39,575 bases of DNA from CAZBRS01 sp964494475 (lineage in GTDB: Bacteria > Myxococcota_A > UBA9042 > CAZBRS01), in assembly GCA_964494475.1 (NCBI GenBank), contig CAZBRS010000052.1:1-39575 (forward strand), written 5' to 3'. Every line of letters starts with the position of its first letter. Position 1 is the stretch's first letter. The notes beneath the pieces are model-generated. The model was not told the DNA's origin, made no database searches, and saw only the letters and a program-made list of their open reading frames with translations. Below are positions 16,379 to 25,237 of the stretch, piece by piece. Position numbers and translations under genes: made by a program.

Positions 16379-17304
16379 GTCGACGGCGAACCGCTCTTCG
16401 ACTCGGGCACCAGCAGCGAGGCGACGACCGACGCGGTCAGGAGCCCGCCGATCACGGCCAGGGAGTGCAGCGCGTCGATCTTGTACCAATCGACGATCAA
16501 CATCTTGCCGCCCACGAAGGCGAGGATGGTCGACAGCCCGTAGTGCAGGAAGCGCACGCGCTGCATGGTGCCCTGCAGGGCGAAGTAGAGGGCCCGGAGC
16601 CCCAGGATGGCGAAGACGTTCGAGGTGTAGACGAGGAACGGGTCGGTCGTCAGCGCCAGCACGGCCGGCACGGAGTCGACCGCGAAGACCACGTCGGTGG
16701 TCTCGACGACGAGCAGCACCACGAAGAGCGGCGTCGCCACCCAGCGCGCGGCCTCCTTCACGAAGAAGCGGCCCTCGCGGTAATCGGACGACACCGGGAA
16801 GAAACGCCGGAAGAGCCGCAGCACGGGGTTGCGCTCGGGGTGGACCTCGGCGCCTTTCGAGAAGGCCATCTTGAAGCCCGTATAGACCAGGAAGGCCCCC
16901 AGCACGTAGACGACCCAGTGGAAGCGCTCGATGGCGGCGATGCCCGCCACGATGAAGATGGCCCGCATGACGAGCGAGCCGAGGATGCCGAAGAAGAGCA
17001 ACCGGTGCTGGTAGGTGGCGGGCACCCGGAAGTAGCCGAAGATCACCATGAAGACGAAGATGTTGTCGAGGCTCAGCGACTTCTCGACCAGCCACGCGGT
17101 CACGAAGAGCAGCGCGTCGTCCGAGCCGTGCCACCACCAGATGCCGCCGGCAAAGAGCAGCGAGAGCACGACCCACACCAGGCTCCAGGCGATGGCCTCC
17201 TTCAGCCCGATCACGTGGGCCTTGCGGTGGAACACCCCCAGATCGATCAGGAGCATCCCGAGCACGACCACGGCGAAGATGACCCAGGCCAGCAACGAGT
17301 CCAT
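16375..17304 (-). CDS. TerC/Alx-family integral membrane protein
   Basis: The 309-residue polytopic protein has about eight to nine hydrophobic helices. TerC hallmarks are present: EKSLSLDNIFVF (74-85) and ETTDVVFAVDSVPAVLA (201-217), carrying the membrane-embedded acidic residues Glu74, Asp80, Glu201, Asp204 and Asp210. Members of this family are linked to manganese export, metalation of exported proteins and, in ter operons, tellurite resistance; no ter genes are adjacent, so a metal-export role of the Alx type is more likely. It lies upstream of the chemosensory operon on the same strand, and is divergent from the radical SAM-epimerase gene. Confidence 0.88.
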   Translation of the reverse strand: MDSLLAWVIFAVVVLGMLLIDLGVFHRKAHVIGLKEAIAWSLVWVVLSLLFAGGIWWWHGSDDALLFVTAWLVEKSLSLDNIFVFMVIFGYFRVPATYQHRLLFFGILGSLVMRAIFIVAGIAAIERFHWVVYVLGAFLVYTGFKMAFSKGAEVHPERNPVLRLFRRFFPVSSDYREGRFFVKEAARWVATPLFVVLLVVETTDVVFAVDSVPAVLALTTDPFLVYTSNVFAILGLRALYFALQGTMQRVRFLHYGLSTILAFVGGKMLIVDWYKIDALHSLAVIGGLLTASVVASLLVPESKSGSPST

Positions 17305-17367
17305 GCGCGACGTCCATCATCCGGTCTACGAGCGCGCGGAAGTTTAGAAGACACCCCCCGCGATTGC

Positions 17368-17386
17368 ACGCGATATCGCGTATACT
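17368..17386 (+). promoter_or_regulatory. 14-bp palindrome abutting a TATACT -10 element
   Basis: ACGCGATATCGCGT (17368-17381) is a perfect palindrome. Its last base is the first base of TATACT (17381-17386), the best -10 candidate for the gene starting at 17415. TGCAC occurs on both flanks (17366 and 17386). Located between two divergent genes, it looks like an operator for a dimeric regulator, but no regulator gene is adjacent. Confidence 0.4.
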
Positions 17387-17414
17387 GCACGCCGGACCGA
17401 GCAGGACGGACACC

Positions 17415-19469
17415 TTGTCATCGAACGCAGCGGCGCGGGCCGAAGACGTCACCCTCCTTCGCGACCGGCCCCTCTTCGGCGCGCCTCCGCCGCACGTGCT
17501 CGCCCTGTTCGAGCGGCTGTTGCCCCTGACGTACCTGAACCTCGGCAACCGCTGCAACCTGGCGTGCCCGTACTGCAGCGTCGACGACCACGCGACGCCG
17601 GTCCCCGAGACCGGCGCCCTCGAGGACGACCTGGCCCGCCTGGCCGGGCTCGGGCTTCGCAAGGTCACGCTGATCGGTGGCGAGCCCACCCTCCACCCCG
17701 ATCTGGCCGACCTGGTCGCGCACGCCCGCGGCTTGGGCTTCAGCGAGGTGAACCTCACGACCAACGGCCTGCGGCTGGCCGACGCCGCCTTCCTCGACGA
17801 CCTCGTCGCCGCCGGGCTCACGTCGGTGCAGTTCTCGCTGCACGCCGCTTCGCCCGAGCTCATCGGGCGGCTGGCCGGCGACGACAGAGCCGGCACGCGC
17901 GCGCTGGCCGCCCTCGAGAACCTGCTGACCCGGCCGACGCTCTGGCTGTTCTTCGCGACGCTCGTTGCCCGGCCCACCCTCGCCCACCTGCCCGCCTTCG
18001 TCGAGGCGGTGGCGGGTTGGTCGACGCGCGCCGCCAGGCCCCTGCCGGTGCTCGTGACCGGCATGCTCCCGCAGTCGCGCGCGCTGGCGAACCACGCCGA
18101 CGTGCTGCCCTCGCCGTCCGCCGCCGGGAGGGCCGTGCAGGCCGCGCTCGAACGCGCCCAGGCCCTGGGGGTGCCGGCCGTCCACCGCAACCTGCCACCC
18201 TGCCTCGTGCCCGGCTGGGAGGCCTGGTCCGCCGACGGGTGCACGCGCAACGCGCGCGTTCGGGTGCCCACGGGCGAGATCCTGCCCGGTCAACGCGACG
18301 TGGCCTGGCACCAACGGCTGGCCTGCCAGAGGTGCCGCTGGACGACGGCCTGCCCCGGAGTCCACGCGGGGACGGTGGCCGCCTTCGGCTGGGAGGACCA
18401 CCACCCCGTGGCGCCGCCGCGCCCCGGGGGAACCCACCCGCCCCGGCCAGAGGCCGCGTCGTGGCTCGAGCAGTCCCCGGGCCGCGCCGTGGTGGTCGGA
18501 GGCAGCGGCCTGTTGGGCCGCCACGTGGTGCGCCGCCTGCAGGGCGCGGGCTGGCACGTGACCAGCGTCTCGCGCCGGGGCGAACCGGAGCAACCGGGCG
18601 TGACGGTCGTCCGCGCCGACCGCAGCGCGCCGGAGACGATCGCGGCGCTGCTCGCGACACGCCCCGCGCTGTGGATCGATCTGGCCGTCTTCGACGGGGC
18701 CGGGGCCCGAGCGCTGGCCGAGGCCTGGCGCCCCGGCTTGCCCACGCGCCTGGTCGTCGCGGGCAGCGTCGCCGAGTACGGCGCCCTGCACCGGTTGCCG
18801 AGCCCCCTGCCCGAAGACGCGCCCCTGACCCCCGACGACCCCTACGGGCGTGGCAAGGCCGAGGCGTGGGGCGTCCTCGCCGAAGCCTTCGCCGCGCACG
18901 GGCTGCCGGTCACGTGGGCGGTGCTGCCCCAGCTGTGGGGACCGGGCGACCGGCGCTACCGCGACGGGGCGTGGATCCACGCCATCGTCCAGGGGCGGCC
19001 CATCGTGCTGCGGGGCGACGGCGAAGCGCGCGTGTCCGATGGCTACGCGGGCACCGCGGCCGAGGGGCTGCTGCACCTGGCCGGCGACCCGACGACGATC
19101 GGTCGGCGGGCCCACGTGAGCGGCCCCGACGCGGTCTCGGCGCTCACCTACCTGAGGCTGGCGGCCGAGGTGCTGCGCCGCGACGCCACGCTGCTGCTGG
19201 TGCCGGGCCCGACGCTCAGGGCGGTCGAGCGCGCCGCGGGCCGCCGGCTGCAGGCCGTCTTCCCCGACCGCGACGTGCTCGTGTCGCCCGCGCGCCTGCA
19301 GGCCGGCGGATTCCACCCGTCCCTGTCGGCCGCCGACGGCGTTCGCGTGACGGCGCTGGCGCACGCCGGCCGCCCCTCCCCCGAGGGGGCGGCGTCCTTC
19401 GCGTTGACCGACGACCTGGCGCGGCGCTTGCGGGAGCGACCCGAGACACGCGTGGTGCGGGTGAGGTGA
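17415..19469 (+). CDS. Radical SAM protein fused to NAD-dependent epimerase
   Basis: The 684-residue protein has two enzyme domains. The first (about 36-320) is a radical SAM domain with CNLACPYC (Cys47, Cys51, Cys54), IGGEPTLHPDL (87-97) and TTNG. It ends in a Cys-rich tail (Cys276, Cys304, Cys307, Cys313, in CQRCRWTTACPG) that may hold an auxiliary iron-sulfur cluster as in SPASM-type enzymes. After a Pro-rich linker (about 331-346) comes an extended SDR domain (about 355-684) with GGSGLLG (362-368) for NAD(P) binding and the catalytic pair Tyr477 and Lys481 in YGRGK. The TTG at 17415 is preferred because it follows AGGACGG and lies 28 bases after TATACT; an upstream TTG at 17364 lies before the predicted transcription start. 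The next gene starts three bases after the stop, so the two are coupled. Confidence 0.75.
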   Translation: MSSNAAARAEDVTLLRDRPLFGAPPPHVLALFERLLPLTYLNLGNRCNLACPYCSVDDHATPVPETGALEDDLARLAGLGLRKVTLIGGEPTLHPDLADLVAHARGLGFSEVNLTTNGLRLADAAFLDDLVAAGLTSVQFSLHAASPELIGRLAGDDRAGTRALAALENLLTRPTLWLFFATLVARPTLAHLPAFVEAVAGWSTRAARPLPVLVTGMLPQSRALANHADVLPSPSAAGRAVQAALERAQALGVPAVHRNLPPCLVPGWEAWSADGCTRNARVRVPTGEILPGQRDVAWHQRLACQRCRWTTACPGVHAGTVAAFGWEDHHPVAPPRPGGTHPPRPEAASWLEQSPGRAVVVGGSGLLGRHVVRRLQGAGWHVTSVSRRGEPEQPGVTVVRADRSAPETIAALLATRPALWIDLAVFDGAGARALAEAWRPGLPTRLVVAGSVAEYGALHRLPSPLPEDAPLTPDDPYGRGKAEAWGVLAEAFAAHGLPVTWAVLPQLWGPGDRRYRDGAWIHAIVQGRPIVLRGDGEARVSDGYAGTAAEGLLHLAGDPTTIGRRAHVSGPDAVSALTYLRLAAEVLRRDATLLLVPGPTLRAVERAAGRRLQAVFPDRDVLVSPARLQAGGFHPSLSAADGVRVTALAHAGRPSPEGAASFALTDDLARRLRERPETRVVRVR

Positions 19470-19472
19470 CCC

Positions 19473-20918
19473 ATGAAGATCCTGCTCTTCCACGTGCCGA
19501 AGTTCGTCGAACGCGACGGCCGCCTCGACGCCGTGTTCGCGAACGTGCCGGCCATGGGGCTCTATGGGCTGGCCGACCTGCTCGAACGGCACGGACACGA
19601 CGCGCGCATCGTCCACCTCGGGGTCGAGAGGCTGCTCGCCGGTCGCACGTCGATGGACGAGATCGTGCGCCAGGCGGGAGGGGCCGATCTGGCAGGCTTC
19701 TCGCTGCACTGGCACCACCAGATGGCGTCGACGCTCCAAGCCATCGCGGAGTTCCGCGCGGCCTTCCCTTCGACGCCGATCGTCGTGGGGGGCATGACCG
19801 CGTCGGTGTTCGCCCGCGAGCTGCTGGAGTGCGCCCCGGGCATCGACTTCGTGGTGCGCGGAGAGGGCGAAGAGCCCCTGCTCGGCCTGGTCGACGCGCT
19901 CGGCCGCGACGCGGCGCGGTCCGGCGTGGCCAACCTCAGCTATCGCGATGGCTCGGCCCTGCGGCACAATCCCCTGACGTTCGCCGCCACGACCAAGAGC
20001 TGGGGCGACCTCTCGTACGCGCGGTCCGAGTTGCTGAGTGGAGCCCCCACCTTCAGCCCGCGCTACTTCTTCGACGCACGAACGCTCGAACCCCTGGCCT
20101 ACGCGAACCCGCGCCGGCTCTTCTACCTCGAGACGGGACGCGGCTGCTCGCGCAACTGCGTGTTCTGCGGCGGGAGCGCCACCGCTTTCCGGCGCTTCTT
20201 CGGCCGCTCCCGCCCCGCGTTCCGGGCCTGGGACGCCGTGCTCGCCGACCTGACCCGCCTGCAGACCGCAGGGTACGAGGCCGTGTACCTGAGCTACGAC
20301 CCGCCCCCCATCAGTGACGCGTACTACAGCGTGCTGTTCAACCGTGTCTTCCGCGGCTCCATCACGATGCAGGTCGAGTTCGAGGCCTTCGACGTGCACA
20401 CCCCGGTCTTCTGGGAGGGCTTCGCCAACGCGTTCGGCCGCGAGGGCTCGCGCGTGATCTTCTCTCCCGAAGTCGCCGACCCCGCCATGCGCGCGAAGTT
20501 CAAGGGGTTCCGGCTGAAGAACGAGGAGCTCGAGGCCAACGTGCGGCACCTGCGCGCGCTGGGCCTCACCTCGGTGCTCTACTTCACGCTCTTCCCCGGC
20601 ATGACGCTCGACGACGCCCGGCGCATGCGCGATTGGCAACACGAGCTCCGCGCGAACTACGCGGCCGAGGTCGTCACCATCCCCATCGAGATGGAGCCGG
20701 GCAGCCCGTGGCACCTGGCCCCCGGGCGCTATGGGCTGCAAGAGGCACGCAGCACCTTCGACGAGTTCCTGATCCGCCATCGCGACGTCCAGACCGTGGC
20801 CGAGGCCTACCCCGCCGAGATCGGCTACCGGCTGGATCACCTCGACGAGATGCTCGACCTGGTGGGACGCAGCTCGGTGCTCGACCGAGCGCCCTCCGCC
20901 GAACCGCCTGCGCCGTGA
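19473..20918 (+). CDS. B12-binding-domain radical SAM enzyme
   Basis: The 481-residue protein has an N-terminal Rossmann B12-binding-like domain (about 1-145) with VVGGMTAS and the typical VVRGEGEEPL (127-136). The radical SAM barrel (about 212-430) has the cluster motif CSRNCVFC (Cys225, Cys229, Cys232). No DxHxxG motif is present, as in many class B radical SAM methylases that bind cobalamin without a lower histidine. Family members methylate or rearrange unreactive carbon or phosphorus centres; the substrate cannot be read from sequence. FSLHWHHQ (76-83) in the B12 domain is unusually His-rich. The GAGGTGA site overlaps the end of the upstream gene. Confidence 0.85.
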   Translation: MKILLFHVPKFVERDGRLDAVFANVPAMGLYGLADLLERHGHDARIVHLGVERLLAGRTSMDEIVRQAGGADLAGFSLHWHHQMASTLQAIAEFRAAFPSTPIVVGGMTASVFARELLECAPGIDFVVRGEGEEPLLGLVDALGRDAARSGVANLSYRDGSALRHNPLTFAATTKSWGDLSYARSELLSGAPTFSPRYFFDARTLEPLAYANPRRLFYLETGRGCSRNCVFCGGSATAFRRFFGRSRPAFRAWDAVLADLTRLQTAGYEAVYLSYDPPPISDAYYSVLFNRVFRGSITMQVEFEAFDVHTPVFWEGFANAFGREGSRVIFSPEVADPAMRAKFKGFRLKNEELEANVRHLRALGLTSVLYFTLFPGMTLDDARRMRDWQHELRANYAAEVVTIPIEMEPGSPWHLAPGRYGLQEARSTFDEFLIRHRDVQTVAEAYPAEIGYRLDHLDEMLDLVGRSSVLDRAPSAEPPAP

Positions 20919-20928
20919 CCCTTCTGGG

Positions 20929-20957
20929 TTGTCGTCGCCGGACCGAGCCTCTACGAT
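20929..20957 (+). promoter_or_regulatory. Promoter giving a probably leaderless transcript
   Basis: TTGTCG (20929-20934), a 17-base spacer and TACGAT (20952-20957) lie directly before the ATG at 20965. Expected transcription start is at about 20964, leaving little or no leader, and no Shine-Dalgarno sequence is visible. Confidence 0.55.
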
Positions 20958-20964
20958 AGCTCCC

Positions 20965-22437
20965 ATGATCGCCGCCCCCGTCGCCGTGCTCGTCATGCCC
21001 CGCATCGGCACCTGGGACCGCCTGCGCAGCGGGCCAGGTCTGCCGCTGTCGCTGCTGCACGCGGCCAGCGTGGCGGCCACGCGGCATCGCCTCGCCATCC
21101 TCGACACCCGGCTGGTCTCCGACTGGCGCCGAGCGCTCGGCGATCTGGTCGGACCCGCTACGCGCCTGGTGGCCGTCACCTCGTTCTCGGGCAGCCCGAT
21201 CGCGTCGGCCCTGACCGTCGCGAGCTACGCCAAGCGCGTGCTCGGCAAGGCCACCCTGTGGGGAGGCGTGCACGCGACGCTCGAGCCGGCCAGCACGCTG
21301 GCCCACCCCGACGTCGACTACGTACTGCGCGGCGAAGGCGAGCTGGGCCTGGCCGCGCTGCTCGACGGCCTGGTCGCAGGTCGCACCGAGGACCTGGAGG
21401 CCCCGGGGCTCTGCCTCAAGCTGCCCGACGGCAGCCCCCGCATCTCCGGCTTCGAGCTCATCGAGGACCTCGACTCGCTCCCCGATCTGCCCTATGGGCT
21501 GGTCGACGTCGACGCCTGCCTCCCGCGGTACCGGGGCCGCCGAAGCTTCTACTTCCAATCCAGTCGCGGCTGCCCGCGCCACTGCACGTTCTGCTACAAC
21601 GCCTGCGCCAACCGGGCGCGCTGGCGCGCCTGGTCGGCCGAGAGCGCGCTCGAGAGGCTCGAGTCCGCCGTCTCGCGCTTCGACGTCGACGACGTCTACT
21701 TCGTCGACGACAACTTCTTCGTCGATCGCGAACGGGCGCGGCGCATCGCGACCTGGTTCCTGGGCCGACCGCTCACGTGGCAGCTCCAGGGCGTCGAGGT
21801 CTCCGACCTCCTCGAGCTCTCGAACGACGAGCTGCGGTTGCTCGCCGAGAGCGGGTGCCAGCGCGTCTCGATCGGCGTGGAGAGCGGCTCCAACCGAGTG
21901 CGGCGGCTGCTCGGCAAGGACGGGACCGCCGACGACGTAAAGGCAGCCGTGGCGCGGCTGGCGCCCTTCGACCTTCGAATATACTGTTCGTTCCTCACGG
22001 GATTGCCCGGCGAGACGCTCGACGACGTACGCGCCACCGTGGCCCTCCACGAGGCCCTGCCGCGCGTCAACGCCAACGTACGCGTGTCTCCCATCTACAA
22101 CTACGTCCCCTATCCCGGCACGCCCCTGTTCACGCGCGCAGTGCGCGACGGCTTCCAGCCGCCGATCGGCGTCGCCGACTGGTCCGAGATGCGCTGGGAG
22201 CGCAACGTCTACGACAGCGGCACGGGGCTCGACGCGCGCTTCTTCGAAGCGCTCCACTTCGCGTCGCTGTTCGCCGACGACCACAAGGTCGACGACTACA
22301 CCGACAGCGCGGTGATCAAGGGACTGGCCCGCCTGTACCGCCCGCTCGCGGCCCACCGGATGCGCTCCCTGCGGTTCGGCTTCATGCCCGAGCTGCGCCT
22401 GGTGCGCCTGCTCGAGCGCCTCGTCACGCGAACGTGA
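20965..22437 (+). CDS. B12-binding-domain radical SAM enzyme
   Basis: The 490-residue protein has the B12-binding-like domain (about 5-140) with LWGGVHATLEP (98-108) and VLRGEGELGL (120-129). The radical SAM domain has CPRHCTFC (Cys203, Cys207, Cys210), YFVDDNFFVDRERA and SIGVESGSNRVRRLLGK, typical of the BchE/HpnP/HpnR branch. The C-terminal region (about 380-490) is helical and holds YNYVPYPGTPLF, also common in this branch. The ATG at 20965 is preferred over an upstream TTG at 20929, because that TTG is part of the -35 element. It has its own promoter, 46 bases after the previous stop. Confidence 0.85.
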   Translation: MIAAPVAVLVMPRIGTWDRLRSGPGLPLSLLHAASVAATRHRLAILDTRLVSDWRRALGDLVGPATRLVAVTSFSGSPIASALTVASYAKRVLGKATLWGGVHATLEPASTLAHPDVDYVLRGEGELGLAALLDGLVAGRTEDLEAPGLCLKLPDGSPRISGFELIEDLDSLPDLPYGLVDVDACLPRYRGRRSFYFQSSRGCPRHCTFCYNACANRARWRAWSAESALERLESAVSRFDVDDVYFVDDNFFVDRERARRIATWFLGRPLTWQLQGVEVSDLLELSNDELRLLAESGCQRVSIGVESGSNRVRRLLGKDGTADDVKAAVARLAPFDLRIYCSFLTGLPGETLDDVRATVALHEALPRVNANVRVSPIYNYVPYPGTPLFTRAVRDGFQPPIGVADWSEMRWERNVYDSGTGLDARFFEALHFASLFADDHKVDDYTDSAVIKGLARLYRPLAAHRMRSLRFGFMPELRLVRLLERLVTRT

Positions 22438-22451
22438 TCCGCCAATGCCGG

Positions 22452-22480
22452 TTGTGGCCGATCCCTCGACGCGCTATGCT
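22452..22480 (+). promoter_or_regulatory. sigma70-like promoter for the exported protein and following radical SAM gene
   Basis: TTGTGG (22452-22457), a 17-base spacer and TATGCT (22475-22480) precede the ATG at 22516 by about 35 bases, leaving room for a leader of about 29 bases. Confidence 0.55.
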
Positions 22481-22515
22481 TCGGCCCGCTATCGGGCACG
22501 CGTGAGGTCCGCAAG

Positions 22516-23598
22516 ATGCCCTTCCATCCCGCCGCAATCTTCCTGCTCGGCCTGCTGGCCGCGCAGCCCGAACCGAGCTCGGCCGTCCAGAACACGGAGC
22601 AGATCGTGCTGGGTCGGCGGTACGACCTGTCGGTCGAGGTCTCGGAGCGGCTCGACGCCTTCGCGACCCTGAGCCAGTGGGCCCTCACCGTGCGGGAGGC
22701 CTATCTCGGCCGAGTCGACCGGCAGGTGGCGTCGCTGTCGGGCCTGCCGGTTACGCAGACGACCCTGAACCAGCGCCTGGCCGAGGTCGAGGCCGCCGTG
22801 AAGGCGCTGACACCGCTGCACCCGGTGTGCACCTACGCCATCGACAAGAGCGGCGGGCACCTCCTGTCGCCCGAAGGACGGGGGGCGCTCGACGTGCTGG
22901 CCCGCGTGGGCGAACGGGTCGGTCGGTCGGCCCTGCTCGAGCAATGCCAGCGCATCGAGAAGCGATCCGTGGGCTCTCGGCACCCGTGCGAGTGGGTGGT
23001 GCTGGGCGCGAGCCACCCCATCCTAGAGCGGACGGGCTACGCCATCAGCAAGGATCTGGCGGCGCGCCTCGACAGCCCCGACGAGTCCGCGAACCTCCTC
23101 TTCGAGGGCTGGGAAGACAGCGCCATGCTCGTGACCGCCCGGCGCGTCGCGCTGCACGGAGACCTGGTCGATTGCAGCCGCAGCCCGACCGAGCCGCTGC
23201 GCCAGGCGTGCCTGGCTCTCCGGGCCAAGGATGCCAAGGCCTGCCCACGCTGGGAGGTGGGCTCGGCCGACGGCCAGCGCGGGCTGCTGCTGGATCCCGA
23301 CCGCGCCCTGGAGTCGATCGACTACGTGCTGACCGTCGTCCGCGCGGGCGACGCCGTCGTGATCGCCACCGCGGGCGGTCCAGCGCTGCGCTGCACGCTC
23401 GAAGGCGCCGCCGACCCGTCCGGCAAGCCCCTCCCCTGGGTCGATCTGCCCCCCACCCGCGAACGCATCGGCACCTTCGAGGTGAAGCCCGCCGACGAGA
23501 AAGGCTCCGTGACCGCGACCTGCCACGTCAGCCGCGAGGCCCGGCGCGGCACCAAGGCCGGCCCCGGTCAGGCTCCCGGCAAAGAACACGGGCGATGA
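22516..23598 (+). CDS. Exported protein of unknown function
   Basis: The 360-residue protein starts with a short hydrophobic signal (MPFHPAAIFLLGLLAAQP), so it is probably secreted to the periplasm. It holds several spaced cysteines, at YAIDK-flanking VC, EQC, HPC, VDC, QAC, KAC, LRC and TC positions, suggesting disulfides. An early helical region (about 30-105) is followed by mixed alpha/beta sequence. I do not recognise a family. Its stop overlaps the next ATG (ATGA), so it is co-translated with a B12 radical SAM enzyme, and may help handle that pathway's product or substrate in the envelope; this is inference. A GTGAGG ribosome site precedes the ATG. Confidence 0.75.
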   Translation: MPFHPAAIFLLGLLAAQPEPSSAVQNTEQIVLGRRYDLSVEVSERLDAFATLSQWALTVREAYLGRVDRQVASLSGLPVTQTTLNQRLAEVEAAVKALTPLHPVCTYAIDKSGGHLLSPEGRGALDVLARVGERVGRSALLEQCQRIEKRSVGSRHPCEWVVLGASHPILERTGYAISKDLAARLDSPDESANLLFEGWEDSAMLVTARRVALHGDLVDCSRSPTEPLRQACLALRAKDAKACPRWEVGSADGQRGLLLDPDRALESIDYVLTVVRAGDAVVIATAGGPALRCTLEGAADPSGKPLPWVDLPPTRERIGTFEVKPADEKGSVTATCHVSREARRGTKAGPGQAPGKEHGR

Positions 23599-25007
23599 AG
23601 ACGGCCCGCATCCTCCTCGCCAAGGCCCGGCATGCCACGTTCGAGCAGATCGCGGTGGTGCCGCCGCTCGGCATCTTGTATCTGGCCAGCGTCCTCCGCG
23701 CGCGGGGCCACGAGGTGGCAGTGTTCGACATGAGACCGGGCGAGACCGACGCCCGGCGGTTCGTCGCCGCGCTGCAGGCGTTCCGACCCGAGGTGGTGGG
23801 TTTGTCGGCCATCACCTTCGAGGCCCGCATGTTGACGGCTCTTGCGTCGGCCGCGCGCGCGGCCCTGCCGGGCGTCCCGATCGTGGCCGGAGGCCCGCAC
23901 GCCACGGCCTACCCCGAACGTTGCCTGGCCAGCGGCGTCGACTACGCGGTCATCGGCGAGGGAGAAGAGACCCTGATCGAGCTGATCTGCGCCTTGCAGG
24001 GCCAGGAGGATCCATCCGCTGTCGCAGGGGTCGTGTCACGCGACGCGACCGGCACGATCAAGCGGGCACCCGCGAGGACCCCCATCGACGATCTCGACAC
24101 CCTGCCGTTCCCCGCTTGGGACCTCCTCGACATCAAGGCCTACGCCGGGTACAAGGGCATGGCGCCCATCGGTCATCGGCGATACATGCCCATCAGCACG
24201 TCGAGGGGCTGTCCGTACCGTTGCGTGTACTGTCACCAGGTTCACGGCAAACGGTACCGGGCTCGCTCGGCCGAGAACGTCCTGGCCGAGCTCCGCCAAC
24301 TGCACGAGCGCTACGGCATCGACGAGGTCGAAGTCTACGACGACACGTTCAACCTGAATCGTGAGCGCACGCTGGCCATCCTCGAGGGCATCGAGCGCCT
24401 GCCCTGGCGCGTCACCCTCAGCTTCCCCAACGGCCTGCGCACCGACCTGCTCGATCGCGAGTTGATCCGGGCCTTGCGTCGTGCCGGCACATCGTACATG
24501 GCGGTCGCCGTCGAGAGCGCAATGCCGCGTGTGCAGACCCTCATCGGCAAGCGGCTCGACGTTGAACGCGTCCGGCAGAACATCGGGATCGCGGTCGATG
24601 AGGGGCTGTTCGTCACGGGCTTCTTCATGCTGGGCTTTCCAACCGAGACGCTGGAGGAAGCGCGGCAAACCGTGCAGTTCGCGATCGACAGCCGACTGCA
24701 TCTGGCGCTCTTCTTCACGGTCGTACCGTACGCGGGCACCGAGCTCTACGAGCGCTGGCACGATCTCCTCGTCGCCCGAGGCCTCCCCGAAGACACGCAA
24801 GACGTGTGCTACTACTACACGCAGCACAACCTGTCCGAGATGACCAACGACGAGCTGTTCGGACTGCAGCGCTCAGCATGGCGGCGGTTCTTCCTCGACC
24901 CACGCCGCGTCGCCCGCATCGCCCTACGCCACCCCCGCCGCTGGTCCCTCGCCCGCGAGGGCATCCTGACGCTCCGCAAGATGCTGCCGCGTCGGACCCG
25001 CCCTTGA
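23595..25007 (+). CDS. B12-binding-domain radical SAM enzyme
   Basis: The 470-residue protein has a B12-binding-like domain (about 4-140) with IVAGGPHATAYPE (96-108) and VIGEGEETL (119-127). The cluster motif is CPYRCVYC (Cys206, Cys210, Cys213), preceded by ISTSRG, and followed by VYDDTFNLNRERT and VAVESAMPRVQTLIGK. The C-terminal part contains GFFMLGFPTETLEEA and VPYAGTELYERW, both common in BchE-like enzymes. The frame is open from 22677, but the ATG at 23595 overlaps the previous stop (ATGA) and begins at the first strand of the domain. Base composition is slightly less GC-rich than in its neighbours. Confidence 0.87.
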   Translation: MKTARILLAKARHATFEQIAVVPPLGILYLASVLRARGHEVAVFDMRPGETDARRFVAALQAFRPEVVGLSAITFEARMLTALASAARAALPGVPIVAGGPHATAYPERCLASGVDYAVIGEGEETLIELICALQGQEDPSAVAGVVSRDATGTIKRAPARTPIDDLDTLPFPAWDLLDIKAYAGYKGMAPIGHRRYMPISTSRGCPYRCVYCHQVHGKRYRARSAENVLAELRQLHERYGIDEVEVYDDTFNLNRERTLAILEGIERLPWRVTLSFPNGLRTDLLDRELIRALRRAGTSYMAVAVESAMPRVQTLIGKRLDVERVRQNIGIAVDEGLFVTGFFMLGFPTETLEEARQTVQFAIDSRLHLALFFTVVPYAGTELYERWHDLLVARGLPEDTQDVCYYYTQHNLSEMTNDELFGLQRSAWRRFFLDPRRVARIALRHPRRWSLAREGILTLRKMLPRRTRP

Positions 25008-25065
25008 CGCCCCGGGCGCTCCCCGATTACGCGCCAGCGCGCTCACAGGCCGCCGACGATACGGG

Positions 25066-25094
25066 TTGTGAGGCCCCCGGCGACACGGTATGCT
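25066..25094 (+). promoter_or_regulatory. sigma70-like promoter upstream of the small ORF and PEP-synthase-like operon
   Basis: TTGTGA (25066-25071), a 17-base spacer and TATGCT (25089-25094) lie in the gap after the radical SAM gene. The predicted transcript would start near 25101, 25 bases before the small ORF at 25126. Confidence 0.55.
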
Positions 25095-25125
25095 GCGCGC
25101 CGAGATCGGGCGGTCGAGAGGCGCG

Positions 25126-25224
25126 ATGATGTCCTTCAACCCGTTGGCCCTCGTCGTCGTCGCCGTGAAGCCCAAGAGGGAGCGCGACAAGCGCGAGGGC
25201 CCGCCCGCGTCGACCTCTGGCTGA
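25126..25224 (+). CDS. Small ORF of 32 residues, candidate leader or small protein
   Basis: Two consecutive ATGs (25126 and 25129) follow a GAGAGG site and lie just after a good promoter. The product has a short hydrophobic stretch (FNPLALVVVAV) and a strongly basic tail (KPKRERDKR), then ends near a GAAGG site that could serve the next gene. It is the first reading frame on the predicted transcript. It may be a small membrane-associated protein, a coupling leader, or non-coding. No family is recognised. Confidence 0.4.
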   Translation: MMSFNPLALVVVAVKPKRERDKREGPPASTSG

Positions 25225-25237
25225 AGGCCGTCCGCGC

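Noticed and set aside
10010..16874. Very long plus-strand frames opposite the chemosensory operon
   Set aside because: The minus-strand genes have complete families and catalytic motifs; the plus frames are Arg/Ala/His-rich shadows.
17364..17414. TTG at 17364 as start of the radical SAM-epimerase gene
   Set aside because: It lies upstream of the best -10 element (17381-17386), so the first 17 codons would not be on the predicted transcript; TTG at 17415 has a ribosome site.
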